Notes under the pieces: model-generated
Databases searched by the model: none
Told to the model about the DNA's origin: nothing
The model's input: only the letters and a program-made list of their open reading frames with translations
Part shown: in pieces, positions 1 through 8,368 of the stretch
Numbering within the stretch: position 1 is the first letter of the stretch
How the letters are laid out: each line of letters begins with the position of its first letter
Made by a program: the position numbers and the translations under genes
Source: Pseudoalteromonas arctica A 37-1-2
Lineage (GTDB): Bacteria > Pseudomonadota > Gammaproteobacteria > Enterobacterales > Alteromonadaceae
Direction: 5' to 3'
DNA: 64,000 bases
Assembly (NCBI RefSeq): GCF_000238395.3
Contig: NZ_CP011025.1
Span: forward strand, 1,984,001-2,048,000

Positions 1-1
1 A

Positions 2-1030
2 CAATACGATGTAAATAGCTTTAACTTCACAGCTTTACCGCTTGGCGAATTTGAAGAAAAACGCTACAAATACCTCGCTTATAAAAAGAATGTAAAAACA
101 TCATCACTTGCTAAAAACTTAAAGCAAAATACATACTCTGACCGCGATTTTTACAATAGCTTATTACAATACTTTGCAGGTACGGGATTTACTTATACGT
201 TAACACCCACTCCTATGAGCGGTGATAATACAATTGATCAATTTTTATTTGAAAACCAACGTGGATTTTGTGGTCATTATGCAAGCGCCGCTGCGTACAT
301 TTTTAGAACCGCAGGTATACCCGCTCGATTAGTAAGTGGTTATTTAGGCGGTGAATTAAACCAAGATAATAATACGCTAACAGTTCGCCAGTACGACGCA
401 CATGCATGGGTAGAAGTATATTTACAAAACGAAGGTTGGGTTATTTTTGATGCAACCGCTGTTGTAGCACCGGAGCGTTTAAATGGCTCACTTTCGCAAA
501 ACGAAGAGCTGAATGACGAATTTAAAAGTAATCTTGATTTTGGTTTAGTGAGTTTAAGTAATTTCCCCGCTATTAATTGGTTAAGGTTGGAACTTGAAAA
601 TCTCGATTATCAATGGTCTAGCTGGGTACTTGGTTTTGACGAAGAAAAACAAAATGATTTTTTAAAATCAATTTTTGGTAGTAAAAATATTTGGCTTGTA
701 CCATTAATGGTTTTATTAACAGCTGGTTTTTGTTTTGTAGGTTATTTTGTTTATTTAAACTTACCAAAACGTCCGGCTAAATTAGCGCCTATGGTTAAAG
801 AATTTTATGAAGTAAAAGCATGGGCGAAAAAACAAAAAATAAATACACCCGATAATTTAACACCGAGTCAGCAGTTACATTTTTTTGCTGATCAACTTCC
901 TCGTTCTGCACAATCTATAAACACATTTAGTCAGTTATTTAACCAAGTACGCTATAGTAAAAAACCTTTTACGAAAGAGCGTAAAACTCAGGCTAAAGAT
1001 CTGATAAAATTAATCAAAATTTCCAAATAG
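2..1030 (+). CDS. Transglutaminase-like TgpA family protein, C-terminal part
   Basis: The reading frame is open from the first bases of the window, so the N-terminal membrane half lies outside it. The visible part holds a transglutaminase-like core with the nucleophile Cys in [10 protein letters not shown], the His in DAHAWVEVY and the Asp in WVIFDATAV. One hydrophobic membrane segment follows (around [18 protein letters not shown]), then a charged cytoplasmic tail resembling DUF4129. In the TgpA/DUF3488 family, N-terminal membrane helices precede a periplasmic transglutaminase domain; TgpA is essential in Pseudomonas, but its substrate is poorly known. The stop is 8 bp before the next gene, so the two are probably co-transcribed. 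The family call is strong; the exact function is unknown. Confidence 0.85.
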   Translation, partial: QYDVNSFNFTALPLGEFEEKRYKYLAYKKNVKTSSLAKNLKQNTYSDRDFYNSLLQYFAGTGFTYTLTPTPMSGDNTIDQFLFENQRGFCGHYASAAAYIFRTAGIPARLVSGYLGGELNQDNNTLTVRQYDAHAWVEVYLQNEGWVIFDATAVVAPERLNGSLSQNEELNDEFKSNLDFGLVSLSNFPAINWLRLELENLDYQWSSWVLGFDEEKQNDFLKSIFGSKNIWLVPLMVLLTAGFCFVGYFVYLNLPKRPAKLAPMVKEFYEVKAWAKKQKINTPDNLTPSQQLHFFADQLPRSAQSINTFSQLFNQVRYSKKPFTKERKTQAKDLIKLIKISK

Positions 1031-1038
1031 AGAATACT

Positions 1039-2361
1039 ATGAATGCTGTTGTTATAGGCGTTATTTTAATGCTCGGGCTATCTCTGGCTCGCGTTAACGT
1101 CATTGTTGCCATGATCATAAGTGCTTTAGTTGCTGGTTTAACCGCAGGCTTGGGTATAAAAGAAAGTGTTGATGCATTTAATTCTGGCCTTTCTGCCGGA
1201 GCTGAAATTGCACTAAGTTATGCCATGCTCGGTGCATTTGCCGTTGCTATTTCTAAGTCGGGTTTAACACGTATTCTCGCTGATAAGTTACTTGCTAAAG
1301 TAAATGCTAAAGGCAGCGGGAATGAAACATTTTTAAGTTACTTCATTTTATTAATTATTTTAGGTTGTGCGATTTCTTCGCAAAACTTAGTACCCGTACA
1401 CATAGCGTTTATTCCTATTTTAATCCCGCCGTTACTCGTGGTTTTTAATCAGTTAAGGTTAGACAGGCGTGCTATAGCGTGTATTTTAACATTTGGATTA
1501 GCAACCTCTTACATGGTGCTGCCTTATGGTTTTGGTGGTATTTACTTGTATTCTATTTTGCATAAAAATCTAGTCGATAACGGCTTAGACATTGTAAATA
1601 CACAAGTCCCTATGGCGATGATTATTCCTGCATTAGGCATGTTTATAGGATTACTTATTGCGGTATTTATTACCTACAAAAAACGCCGCGAATACACCGA
1701 GCTCCCATTAACAACTCAGAGTAAATCGGCCGAGGTAGAAAACCCTAAAAAAGTAATGATTGTAGGGCTATGTGCGGTACTTGCCTCACTTGTTGCACAA
1801 AACCTAAGTGGCTCAATGATTTTAGGGGGTTTAGTAGGTGTAATGATATTTAGTGTATTTGGTGTAGTTAAGTGGGAAGAAAACGGCGACGTATTTAGTA
1901 AAGGCGTTGCGATGATGGCGATGATTGGTTTTATTATGATATCGGCACAAGGCTTTGCATCAGTTATGCAGGCCACTGGCGACGTAGCGAGCTTAGTACA
2001 CAGCACTGCGGCACTTTTTGATGGTAATAAACCTTTGGCCGCCGGTGTTATTTTGTTAGTCGGGTTATTAATTACAATGGGAATTGGTAGCTCGTTTTCA
2101 ACAGTGCCTATTATTGCAACTTTGTTTGTTCCTTTGTGTTTAGACCTCGGGTTTTCGGTTATGGCAACCGCTGCACTTGTTGGTACTGCGGGCGCTTTAG
2201 GTGATGCAGGCTCCCCTGCTTCAGACTCAACGCTTGGCCCAACATCAGGTTTAAATGCAGATGGCCAGCACGACCATATTAGAGACTCTGTTATTCCAAC
2301 GTTTATTCACTTTAACATTCCACTGCTGATATTTGGCTGGATTGCAGCAATGGTGCTTTAA
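1039..2361 (+). CDS. Na+/H+ antiporter family membrane protein (COG2056 type)
   Basis: This 440-residue protein is almost entirely hydrophobic, with roughly ten or more membrane helices. It has the repeated small-residue segments of the ArsB/NhaC/NhaD-like ion transporter superfamily, for example [17 protein letters not shown] and [20 protein letters not shown]. The latter resembles the conserved Asp/Ser-rich re-entrant region of COG2056 proteins, annotated as Na+/H+ antiporters; some relatives have been linked to amino-acid uptake (YuiF). It would sit in the inner membrane. It follows the transglutaminase gene by 8 bp and is followed by a strong hairpin terminator, so it ends that operon. 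The transported ion or solute cannot be read from sequence. Confidence 0.8.
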   Translation: MNAVVIGVILMLGLSLARVNVIVAMIISALVAGLTAGLGIKESVDAFNSGLSAGAEIALSYAMLGAFAVAISKSGLTRILADKLLAKVNAKGSGNETFLSYFILLIILGCAISSQNLVPVHIAFIPILIPPLLVVFNQLRLDRRAIACILTFGLATSYMVLPYGFGGIYLYSILHKNLVDNGLDIVNTQVPMAMIIPALGMFIGLLIAVFITYKKRREYTELPLTTQSKSAEVENPKKVMIVGLCAVLASLVAQNLSGSMILGGLVGVMIFSVFGVVKWEENGDVFSKGVAMMAMIGFIMISAQGFASVMQATGDVASLVHSTAALFDGNKPLAAGVILLVGLLITMGIGSSFSTVPIIATLFVPLCLDLGFSVMATAALVGTAGALGDAGSPASDSTLGPTSGLNADGQHDHIRDSVIPTFIHFNIPLLIFGWIAAMVL

Positions 2362-2411
2362 GTAGTATCCATGTAAGTATTCGTAAATTTAATTAAAAGC
2401 TAAAGATAACC

Positions 2412-2441
2412 AAAAAGGTATGTTTAAAGCATACCTTTTTT
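2412..2441 (+). terminator. Rho-independent terminator after the antiporter gene
   Basis: An 11-bp perfect stem (AAAAAGGTATG at 2412-2422 paired with 2430-2440) encloses a 7-base loop and ends in a T-run. It lies about 50 bp after the antiporter stop codon. Confidence 0.85.
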
Positions 2442-2627
2442 GCTTCTAACAATTCTTACCCCTATCAATTACTCCTCTATTTTGATTACTTTATTAGTCA
2501 ATATTAACTGAGCTGTTGAGTTTACATTTAATAAATATTTGTATGATGTGTTCTTTATGGTTTTTTATATAAGCACCAATTAAGGTGCTTATATAATGTT
2601 GTTCTACCGCGTCTTTAAAGCTCTAAA

Positions 2628-3059
2628 CTACTCAAAACCATAAATCATTTTATCGCATACCACAGGTGTTGGTCTGTGGTTATCATCTACAGCTACAAAC
2701 GTAAAGCTACCACTAATAGCAGAGTGCTTATCATCTCTGTGCATAGTTTCTAATAGTATATCTACATCAACTTTTAAGCTGGTGTTACCTACATGGACTA
2801 CTTTAGCAATTAACTCTGCAAAAGTACCTGCTGGTATCGCTTCTTTAAAATCAACTCTATCGGAAGATATGGTAACCAAAGGTTTACGGCAAAAACGAGT
2901 CGCTGCTATAAATGCCACTTCATCCATCCACGCCAGTGCATCACCACCAAATAAAGTATTGTGATGATTGGTACGCCCTGGAAACACAGTTTTAGTTACC
3001 GATGTGGTTGAGTCTTCAATACGCTGAGCAATTATTGCATCGCGATTTACGTCAGTCAT
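2628..3059 (-). CDS. Acyl-CoA thioesterase, YciA-like hotdog fold
   Basis: This 143-residue protein matches the single-hotdog acyl-CoA thioesterase family. The N-terminal third holds the signature NHHNTLFGGDALAWMDEVAF, which contains the conserved Asn, Gly-Gly and Asp of YciA/BACH-type enzymes. These are cytoplasmic oligomers that hydrolyse acyl-CoA to free acid and CoA. The start is an ATG 5 bp past the end of the M23 peptidase gene upstream, so the two are likely co-transcribed with the queD-like gene. The chain-length preference is not visible. A hairpin lies downstream at 2566-2595 but lacks a T-run on this strand. Confidence 0.85.
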   Translation of the reverse strand: MTDVNRDAIIAQRIEDSTTSVTKTVFPGRTNHHNTLFGGDALAWMDEVAFIAATRFCRKPLVTISSDRVDFKEAIPAGTFAELIAKVVHVGNTSLKVDVDILLETMHRDDKHSAISGSFTFVAVDDNHRPTPVVCDKMIYGFE

Positions 3060-3064
3060 AAATC

Positions 3065-3883
3065 CTACTTTTTGTTTGCTAATGTATCTTGCATTAGTAA
3101 TGCAGGATCAAGGCGTTCGCCTTTCCAGTTAAAACGCCAATCTAGGTGAGGACCCGTTACACGCCCTGTTGCACCAATTTCAGCCACTTTGTTACCTTGC
3201 TTAATTTTGTCACCCACTTTTACATCAAGCTTACTTAAATGAATGTAAGTTGAGGTAATACCATGGCCATGATCAATAATTAATGTACCGCCTGAGTAGT
3301 ATAAATCAGGTTCAGAAAATACCACGGTACCACTAATTGGCGCGTAAACAGGAGAGCCTGTTTTATTAGCGATGTCTAAGCCAAAGTGCGGACGACGAGG
3401 CTCGCCATTAAAATAACGCTGACTACCATAAACACCCGATATACGCCCTTCTGCAGGCTTTAACACAGGGTCTAAAAAGTACAGTAAATCAGAGTCTACT
3501 TCTCTCGCTTTACGAACAGCAACTGCTTCGCGGCTTATACGTGCACTGACTTCTTTTGCCGGTGAAACATACTTCTTAGCCACGCCGGTAATTTTATCAA
3601 TTTCATATTCACGCTTGGTTATGACTAGCGGCTGAGAGTGAGATTTACCCGTGTTATCTACCCATTTTAAAGTATGAGTAGTTTCAGCGTCACGCCCAAA
3701 ACCAAATACAAAGTCACCATTTAGCGAAAGTTTTAAGCTTTTGCCATCTAAGCTTACTGATTTAGCGTTTTCTAGCTTTCCAGTAACTAAACCGCCTTGT
3801 GTTAAATGCCCTTTTAACTCAAGCGCCATAGCACTAAAGCTAGCAGAGGCAACAAGCGCTGTTGCTAAAAGTGTTTTAAACAT
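3065..3883 (-). CDS. M23 family peptidase (LytM-like) with signal peptide
   Basis: I start this at the ATG at 3883 rather than 30 bp earlier, because that Met opens a clear signal peptide (MFKTLLATALVASASFSAMA) and has AAAAGGA upstream. The gene then overlaps the end of the preceding gene by 8 bp. The C-terminal 130 residues form a LytM/M23 domain with the first zinc motif HFGLD and the later YIHLS. The final motif, normally HxH (GPHLHW in relatives), reads GPHLDWRF, so the last His ligand is replaced by Asp. M23 enzymes cut peptidoglycan cross-bridges in the periplasm; some divergent members only activate amidases. Whether this one is active is uncertain. Confidence 0.85.
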   Translation of the reverse strand: MFKTLLATALVASASFSAMALELKGHLTQGGLVTGKLENAKSVSLDGKSLKLSLNGDFVFGFGRDAETTHTLKWVDNTGKSHSQPLVITKREYEIDKITGVAKKYVSPAKEVSARISREAVAVRKAREVDSDLLYFLDPVLKPAEGRISGVYGSQRYFNGEPRRPHFGLDIANKTGSPVYAPISGTVVFSEPDLYYSGGTLIIDHGHGITSTYIHLSKLDVKVGDKIKQGNKVAEIGATGRVTGPHLDWRFNWKGERLDPALLMQDTLANKK

Positions 3884-4733
3884 AGCTAATCGATCCTTTT
3901 CCAACACCTTCATAAGCAGTCACTTTCACTGCTTTTTCTGGATATTGGGCTTTAATTTGGCCAGCTACATGTTCAGCAATACATTCAACAGTGGTGTCTA
4001 CTGGTAAAATGTCGCAACGGGATTCGCTAATCGCCATTTCAAAATAGCCTTGTGCCGACGTGTAAGCAAAACATACATCACCCGCTTTGGCTGTTATGTG
4101 TTTTAAATCAGGTGCGTTAATTTGATCTTCGCTGGTGGCTAAGTAAATATCTTCCCACTTTTGAGACCATTCTTTTTGCAAGCGCGGCATAGAGATGCCA
4201 TCTAGGCTAATACCAATTTGAGAACGATGCCCATGAATAATACGTTGGCAATTACCGTCATGCTTTTTAAGGCCATGGCTGTAATGATAGTAAAAGCTTT
4301 GGCTGTGCTCAGGCTTAAGTGACAGCTCAATTTTTTCAATGTTATCTGGTAGCTTCGGTAAAATAGTCGCAATTAAAAATTCAGTAACCGATTCAACCGT
4401 TACTTCGTCTGCGTTAATCATGCAATAAGCTTGATGAGGAGCACTCATAGCTAAGTGGTTATTTTCACCAAATGTGCAATCGAGTGTTTTATGCTCGTCA
4501 AATTCAGATACAGTGCCATTAAGCCCTGTAGGAATTGCTAAACGGTGATCAATACACTCATCTATAATGCCTTTAATTTGCTTTTTAACTAAACCAAAGT
4601 CTAAAACCATAGACTCTTCGTTAAGTTTACCGTGCAAAGTTAAATCAACAATCCAGCTCTCGCCAACGGCGCCGCGTTTGTTACATAAGTAAGAAAAATC
4701 AATCACAGTTAGTGAGTTAACAAAAAGGATCAT
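3876..4733 (-). CDS. 6-carboxytetrahydropterin synthase-like protein, two-domain QueD/PTPS family
   Basis: This protein belongs to the 6-pyruvoyl/6-carboxytetrahydropterin synthase family, which converts dihydroneopterin triphosphate in queuosine (QueD) or pterin synthesis. The N-terminal domain has the segment VLDFGLVKKQIKGIIDECID followed by HR, matching the family DxxxLK...DH signature. A later segment, DGNCQRIIHGHRSQIGIS, looks like the family Cys plus HGH zinc-site region. At 285 residues it is about twice the usual 120-150, so it appears to be a duplicated or fused form in which active-site pieces sit in different halves. The start ATG has AAAGGAAG at a good distance. The first gene of a queD-like/M23/thioesterase operon. 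Confidence 0.75.
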   Translation of the reverse strand: MILFVNSLTVIDFSYLCNKRGAVGESWIVDLTLHGKLNEESMVLDFGLVKKQIKGIIDECIDHRLAIPTGLNGTVSEFDEHKTLDCTFGENNHLAMSAPHQAYCMINADEVTVESVTEFLIATILPKLPDNIEKIELSLKPEHSQSFYYHYSHGLKKHDGNCQRIIHGHRSQIGISLDGISMPRLQKEWSQKWEDIYLATSEDQINAPDLKHITAKAGDVCFAYTSAQGYFEMAISESRCDILPVDTTVECIAEHVAGQIKAQYPEKAVKVTAYEGVGKGSISYV

Positions 4734-4880
4734 AAACTTCCTTTAGACTGGTTATAAGACAGCGCTAATTATAATGATTTCTGATTGTAATTGCGCGGTT
4801 TTATAGTGCAAAAACCAATCGCACTGATTGATTGGTGATTTTATGTGCAATATTTTGATTTTTTAACTGCTCCGAGTTGT

Positions 4881-4902
4881 TTAGCGTACAAGTGTACGCT
4901 AA
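4881..4902. promoter_or_regulatory. Probable FabR operator upstream of fabA
   Basis: Two perfect 10-base arms, TTAGCGTACA and TGTACGCTAA, are separated by AG, 35 bp before the fabA start. The core AGCGTACA-N2-TGTACGCT closely resembles the FabR box known from E. coli fabA and fabB. FabR represses unsaturated fatty acid synthesis genes. Binding here is inferred from the match. Confidence 0.75.
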
Positions 4903-4936
4903 AGTACTTGGCAATTTCTAAGCGAAGATAAGTGTT

Positions 4937-5452
4937 ATGGAACCTAAAAATAGCTATACAAAAGAAGATTTGATCCTGTGTGGTCAAGGTGAAATGTTTG
5001 GTGAAGGCAACTGCCGTTTACCAAGTGACAACATGTTAATGATGGACCGCATTACCTCTATTACTGCTGATGGCGGAATTCATGGTAAAGGCGAAATTGT
5101 TGCTGAGCTTGATATTGACCCTAGCCTGTGGTTTTTCGATTGCCATTTTAAAGGCGACCCAGTAATGCCAGGTTGTTTAGGATTAGATGCTATGTGGCAA
5201 CTAGTTGGCTTTTACTTAGGTTGGTCTGGTGGCCCTGGTCTTGGTCGTGCGCTAGGTGTGGGTGAAGTTAAATTTACTGGCCAAATTTTACCAACTAATA
5301 AAAAAGTAACTTACCGTCTTGTAATGAAACGCGTAATTAAACGTAAATTGTTTATGGGCGTTGCCGATGGTACTGTAGAAGTAGATGGCCGAGTAATCTA
5401 CGAAGCAAAAGATTTAAAAGTGGGCTTGTTCCAAGACACTAGTGCATTTTAA
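4937..5452 (+). CDS. fabA: 3-hydroxyacyl-ACP dehydratase/isomerase FabA
   Basis: FabA dehydrates 3-hydroxydecanoyl-ACP and isomerises trans-2- to cis-3-decenoyl-ACP, the branch point to unsaturated fatty acids in the type II system. The 171-residue length equals the family norm. The active-site His lies in [20 protein letters not shown] and the active-site Asp in LGLDAMWQL. Conserved flanking segments [18 protein letters not shown] and [13 protein letters not shown] are also present. The gene is monocistronic, with a FabR-like palindrome in its promoter and a strong terminator 17 bp past the stop. Identification is secure. Confidence 0.97.
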   Translation: MEPKNSYTKEDLILCGQGEMFGEGNCRLPSDNMLMMDRITSITADGGIHGKGEIVAELDIDPSLWFFDCHFKGDPVMPGCLGLDAMWQLVGFYLGWSGGPGLGRALGVGEVKFTGQILPTNKKVTYRLVMKRVIKRKLFMGVADGTVEVDGRVIYEAKDLKVGLFQDTSAF

Positions 5453-5469
5453 TTTTTAAACGCACAAAC

Positions 5470-5498
5470 AAAAAGGCCTCCAATGCGGAGGCCTTTTT
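5470..5498. terminator. Bidirectional terminator between fabA and rmf
   Basis: A perfect 12-bp stem (AAAAAGGCCTCC paired with GGAGGCCTTTTT) with a 5-base loop has a T-run on both strands. It can end both fabA (plus) and rmf (minus), which converge here. Confidence 0.92.
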
Positions 5499-5519
5499 GC
5501 TTAAATTCGATTATTGATT

Positions 5520-5690
5520 TTAGGTTTTGTACATGTTGCGGTTTTCAATCGCTTCACGCCAACCTCCTAACCACTCTGATTTTGGATCTACTTGTTGATA
5601 AGGGCATAGCTCTTTTGAGCGACCTGCTAAACCTGCTTTAAAACCTTGAGAATGAGCTCTTTCTAAACGATCTCTTTTCTGTCTCTTCAT
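5520..5690 (-). CDS. rmf: Ribosome modulation factor RMF
   Basis: RMF binds 70S ribosomes in stationary phase and drives 100S dimer formation, i.e. ribosome hibernation. The protein is 56 residues, close to the 55 of E. coli RMF, and keeps the family pattern MKRQKRDRLERAHSQGFKAG, AGRSKE, CPYQ and WLGGWREA. I chose the internal ATG at 5690, since the upstream open frame adds 34 residues with no family similarity, and GAGGATA precedes this ATG. The gene is monocistronic and converges on fabA. Confidence 0.95.
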   Translation of the reverse strand: MKRQKRDRLERAHSQGFKAGLAGRSKELCPYQQVDPKSEWLGGWREAIENRNMYKT

Positions 5691-6099
5691 CGGTAATATC
5701 CTCACCTTTTTATTTATATATTGTGTAGCATTAGTGAAATCTACATTTAATGAATAGTTAATAAAAATGTAAAATTCAAATTGTAAAAGCAATTAAATTG
5801 TTTGACTTTAACTAAGCTGCTGATGCAAAAATGAATTAACATTTAAAAAAGTAAGTGGTCATACAACATTTAATTTGACCGGTTCGTAATAACAAATTGG
5901 CGATTTAATAATCGCTAAAAAGCACTTGTGTGCTTTAATTGTGACCGACTAATATTGACTAAGTTCCAAACAAAAATGTAATCGTGACACTTTTATTTCA
6001 TTAATCTTAAATTAGTAGCCCGCCCCTAAATTTGAACTATTTTTAAACAATTTAAATTTATACTTGATTATTTAAAGTCGATCGGTCTAATATGAGTTC
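5691..6099. other. Intergenic region between divergent rmf and acuR
   Basis: This 409-bp AT-rich spacer holds the promoters of rmf (minus) and acuR (plus). Two small hairpins occur: GCGATT/AATCGC at 5900-5915 and AAAGCAC/GTGCTTT at 5919-5936. On the minus strand the second is followed by TTTTT, so it could end a short leader or small RNA. A candidate TetR-type dyad lies at 6076-6088 (listed separately). I see no other gene. Confidence 0.4.
6076..6088. promoter_or_regulatory. Candidate AcuR operator, copy 1 (before acuR)
   Basis: AGTCGATCGGTCT is an imperfect dyad ending 11 bp before the acuR start codon. Nearly the same sequence precedes acuI. It resembles the AGACC-N4-GGTCT operators of TetR-family NemR-like repressors. 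Binding is inferred from the duplicated position. Confidence 0.6.
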
Positions 6100-6735
6100 A
6101 TGAACAAAAACACATCAACACCAATACGCCGTGGTCGCCCACCTAAAATAGCCAGAGAAAACGCCGATACAAAAGCGTTACTTATTCGCACGGGCCTAGA
6201 AACCCTAACTGAATTTGGTTTTAGCGCCACGGGGCTCGATACTATTTTAAAAAAAGCGGCTGTACCTAAAGGCTCTTTTTATCATTACTTTAAAAGTAAA
6301 GAAGCCTACGGTATTGCGTTAGTTGATGCATACGACAGTTATTTTATTGCCAAGCTTACCCATTACCTACAGCAAGAAGATGTTCCCCCACTTGAGCGAA
6401 TCGTTAATTTTACTCAAAGCGCAATTAAAGGGATGAAAAAATACGATTACAAACGAGGCTGCTTAGTCGGTAACTTAAATCAAGAGCTTAACCATTTAAG
6501 TGAAGAGTTTAAAACCAGATTAATGCAAAGCTACACCGCTTGGCAAAACCATGTAGAGCTTTGCTTAAACCAAGCTAAGCAACAAGGCACTATTGCAAGC
6601 CATGTAAATACAAAATTGATGAGTGAGTACTTTTGGATTGGCTGGGAAGGTGCTGTTATGCGCGCAAAGCTTACAAAATCCAATACCCCACTTACTTTGT
6701 ATACAGAAATGTTTTTACGCGCATTACTAACCTAA
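6100..6735 (+). CDS. acuR: TetR/AcrR family repressor, AcuR-like
   Basis: This 211-residue protein starts with the basic segment RRGRPPKIA and a TetR helix-turn-helix covering residues of about 25-70 (FSATGLDTILKKAAVPKGSF then YHYFKSKE). The C-terminal ligand domain contains KRGCLVGNLNQEL and EGAVMRAKL, a pattern of the AcuR/NemR group (TetR_C_16-like). AcuR proteins repress acuI and respond to acrylate. The adjacent downstream acuI-like gene in the same direction, and one copy of the same dyad before each gene, support autoregulation and control of acuI. The symbol is inferred from family and context. Confidence 0.75.
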   Translation: MNKNTSTPIRRGRPPKIARENADTKALLIRTGLETLTEFGFSATGLDTILKKAAVPKGSFYHYFKSKEAYGIALVDAYDSYFIAKLTHYLQQEDVPPLERIVNFTQSAIKGMKKYDYKRGCLVGNLNQELNHLSEEFKTRLMQSYTAWQNHVELCLNQAKQQGTIASHVNTKLMSEYFWIGWEGAVMRAKLTKSNTPLTLYTEMFLRALLT

Positions 6736-6758
6736 TGCGTTTTTATTTACCAATTAAA

Positions 6759-6771
6759 AGACGATCGGTCT
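6759..6771. promoter_or_regulatory. Candidate AcuR operator, copy 2 (before acuI)
   Basis: AGACGATCGGTCT differs from the copy before acuR by one base and lies just upstream of the AAAGGATAT ribosome-binding region of acuI. Its position suggests a repressor site over an internal promoter. Confidence 0.6.
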
Positions 6772-6784
6772 AAAAGGATATCCT

Positions 6785-7777
6785 ATGAGTAACCCAATTA
6801 AAGCCATTGTTATTAATAAAGAAGATAATAACTACAGCGCCTCATTATCGACTATCGAAAATAGTGATTTACCAAACGAAAACGTGTCTATCGACGTGCT
6901 ATACAGCACACTTAACTATAAAGATGGTTTAGCAATTACTGGTAAAGGCCCCGTTGTACGCAGTTTTCCTATGGTGCCAGGTATCGATTTAGTGGGTACG
7001 GTTACAAATTCCACCAGCGATGAATTTAAAAATGGCGATAACGTAATATTAAATGGCTTTGGTGTAGGCGAAAAACATTGGGGCGGGCTTGCTCAAAAAG
7101 CGGCACTTAATAGCGATTGGTTAATCCCCTTGCCTGCAGGTATTTCACCAAAACAAGCAATGCAAATAGGCACTGCGGGTTATACCGCTATGCTAAGTGT
7201 TATAGCACTTCAAAAACAAGGTATTACGCCTGAATCTGGCGAAGTACTGGTAACAGGTGCCAATGGTGGCGTAGGCAGCTTTGCTATTTATTTATTAAAC
7301 CAGCTTGGGTTTAACGTAACAGCGGCAACGGGTCGATTAGATCAAAGTGAGTATTTAAAAGAGTTAGGCGCTTCACAAATAATTGACCGAAATGAGCTTT
7401 CAAACCCGGGTAAGCCTTTGCAAAAAGAGCGATTTGCAGCGGCAATAGATTCAGTAGGTAGCCATACACTTGCCAATATTTGTGCATCATTAAAATATGG
7501 TGGCGTAGTAACCGCCTGCGGACTTGCACAAGGTATGGATTTACCAGCATCGGTGGCACCCTTTATATTACGTGGTGTATCTCTTATAGGAATTGATAGC
7601 GTAATGCGCCCTAAAGCCGACAGAATTGAAGCATGGGATCGTTTAGCTAAATTAGTAAGCGCTGATTATTTAGATAAAATTTCGACAGAAATATCACTCG
7701 AACACGTAATCGATAACGCAGAGCAACTTATGGAAGGTAAAATTCGTGGTCGTGTTGTAGTTAATTGCCAAAGTTAA
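6785..7777 (+). CDS. acuI: Acrylyl-CoA reductase (NADPH), AcuI/YhdH family
   Basis: AcuI reduces acryloyl-CoA to propionyl-CoA with NADPH, detoxifying an intermediate of acrylate, DMSP and 3-hydroxypropionate metabolism. The 330-residue length fits the YhdH/AcuI group of medium-chain dehydrogenases. Visible features are the substrate-domain segment STLNYKDGLAITGKGPVVR, VPGIDLVGTV, and the nucleotide-binding loop VTGANGGVGSFAIYLL near residues 155-170; no zinc-binding cysteines are evident. The gene follows the TetR repressor by 49 bp with its own operator-like dyad and ribosome-binding site. Family assignment is strong; in vivo substrate is inferred. Confidence 0.85.
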   Translation: MSNPIKAIVINKEDNNYSASLSTIENSDLPNENVSIDVLYSTLNYKDGLAITGKGPVVRSFPMVPGIDLVGTVTNSTSDEFKNGDNVILNGFGVGEKHWGGLAQKAALNSDWLIPLPAGISPKQAMQIGTAGYTAMLSVIALQKQGITPESGEVLVTGANGGVGSFAIYLLNQLGFNVTAATGRLDQSEYLKELGASQIIDRNELSNPGKPLQKERFAAAIDSVGSHTLANICASLKYGGVVTACGLAQGMDLPASVAPFILRGVSLIGIDSVMRPKADRIEAWDRLAKLVSADYLDKISTEISLEHVIDNAEQLMEGKIRGRVVVNCQS

Positions 7778-7849
7778 GCTATTTACTCTGTTAAAGCCTC
7801 GTTATTAAATTTATAATGCAATTTGTATTTTAATAACGAGGCAACACCT

Positions 7850-8266
7850 ATGAGCAACCAAGAACTTTTCAGTAATAACCCACTGCAAGGCGTTAAATTA
7901 GAACAAGTGGTTGAAGAGCTGGTTGAACAATACGGGTGGGAGCTCCTACACGCTTATTTACAACTTAACTGCTTTAAAAACAATCCTGATATAAAGTCAG
8001 CTGTTAAATTTTTACGTAAAACACAATGGGCACAAGAAAAAGTAGATAACTTTTACCTTTATCGTCTTAAAAACTTACCTAAGCCTGATGATGTTCAATA
8101 CGAATTACCGCCACGAGATCGTGTGATCCCAGCTGATCATAAACCCGGGGAGCCGTGTGAGCTTAGTTTTGTTGATGCTAAGCGTATTGTAGAGAAAAAA
8201 GAATCTAAGCAACGTGCTCGCGATCGTAAGCAGCGTTCTAATTCTAGTAACCCTTGGGGTAACTAA
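7850..8266 (+). CDS. VF530-type DNA-binding protein (DUF2132)
   Basis: The N-terminal 70 residues match the small VF530/DUF2132 domain: NNPLQGVKLEQVVEELVEQY, GWELLHAYL, and SAVKFLRKTQWAQEKVDNFY. The domain is described as a helical DNA-binding fold of unknown cellular role. The remaining residues form a charged Lys/Arg-rich tail (KKESKQRARDRKQRS) that could bind nucleic acid. I start at the ATG at 7850, preceded by AACGAGG, instead of the TTG 27 bp upstream. A long terminator hairpin follows. The precise function is not known. Confidence 0.75.
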   Translation: MSNQELFSNNPLQGVKLEQVVEELVEQYGWELLHAYLQLNCFKNNPDIKSAVKFLRKTQWAQEKVDNFYLYRLKNLPKPDDVQYELPPRDRVIPADHKPGEPCELSFVDAKRIVEKKESKQRARDRKQRSNSSNPWGN

Positions 8267-8283
8267 AAACTTACTAATTTAAG

Positions 8284-8322
8284 GTCGAAGAGCTATTTAT
8301 AAATAGCTCTTCGACTATTTTC
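8284..8322 (+). terminator. Rho-independent terminator after the DUF2132 gene
   Basis: A perfect 15-base inverted repeat (GTCGAAGAGCTATTT and its complement at 8301-8315) is followed by TATTTTCT. Confidence 0.8.
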
Positions 8323-8368
8323 TCATTAACTTCAATTATATCCGCGTTACATAGCCAATAAATAACAA

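Noticed and set aside
2566-2595. Hairpin TATATAAGCACC/GGTGCTTATATA as terminator of the thioesterase gene
   Set aside because: On the minus strand it is followed by A, not T, so it is not a normal Rho-independent terminator there.
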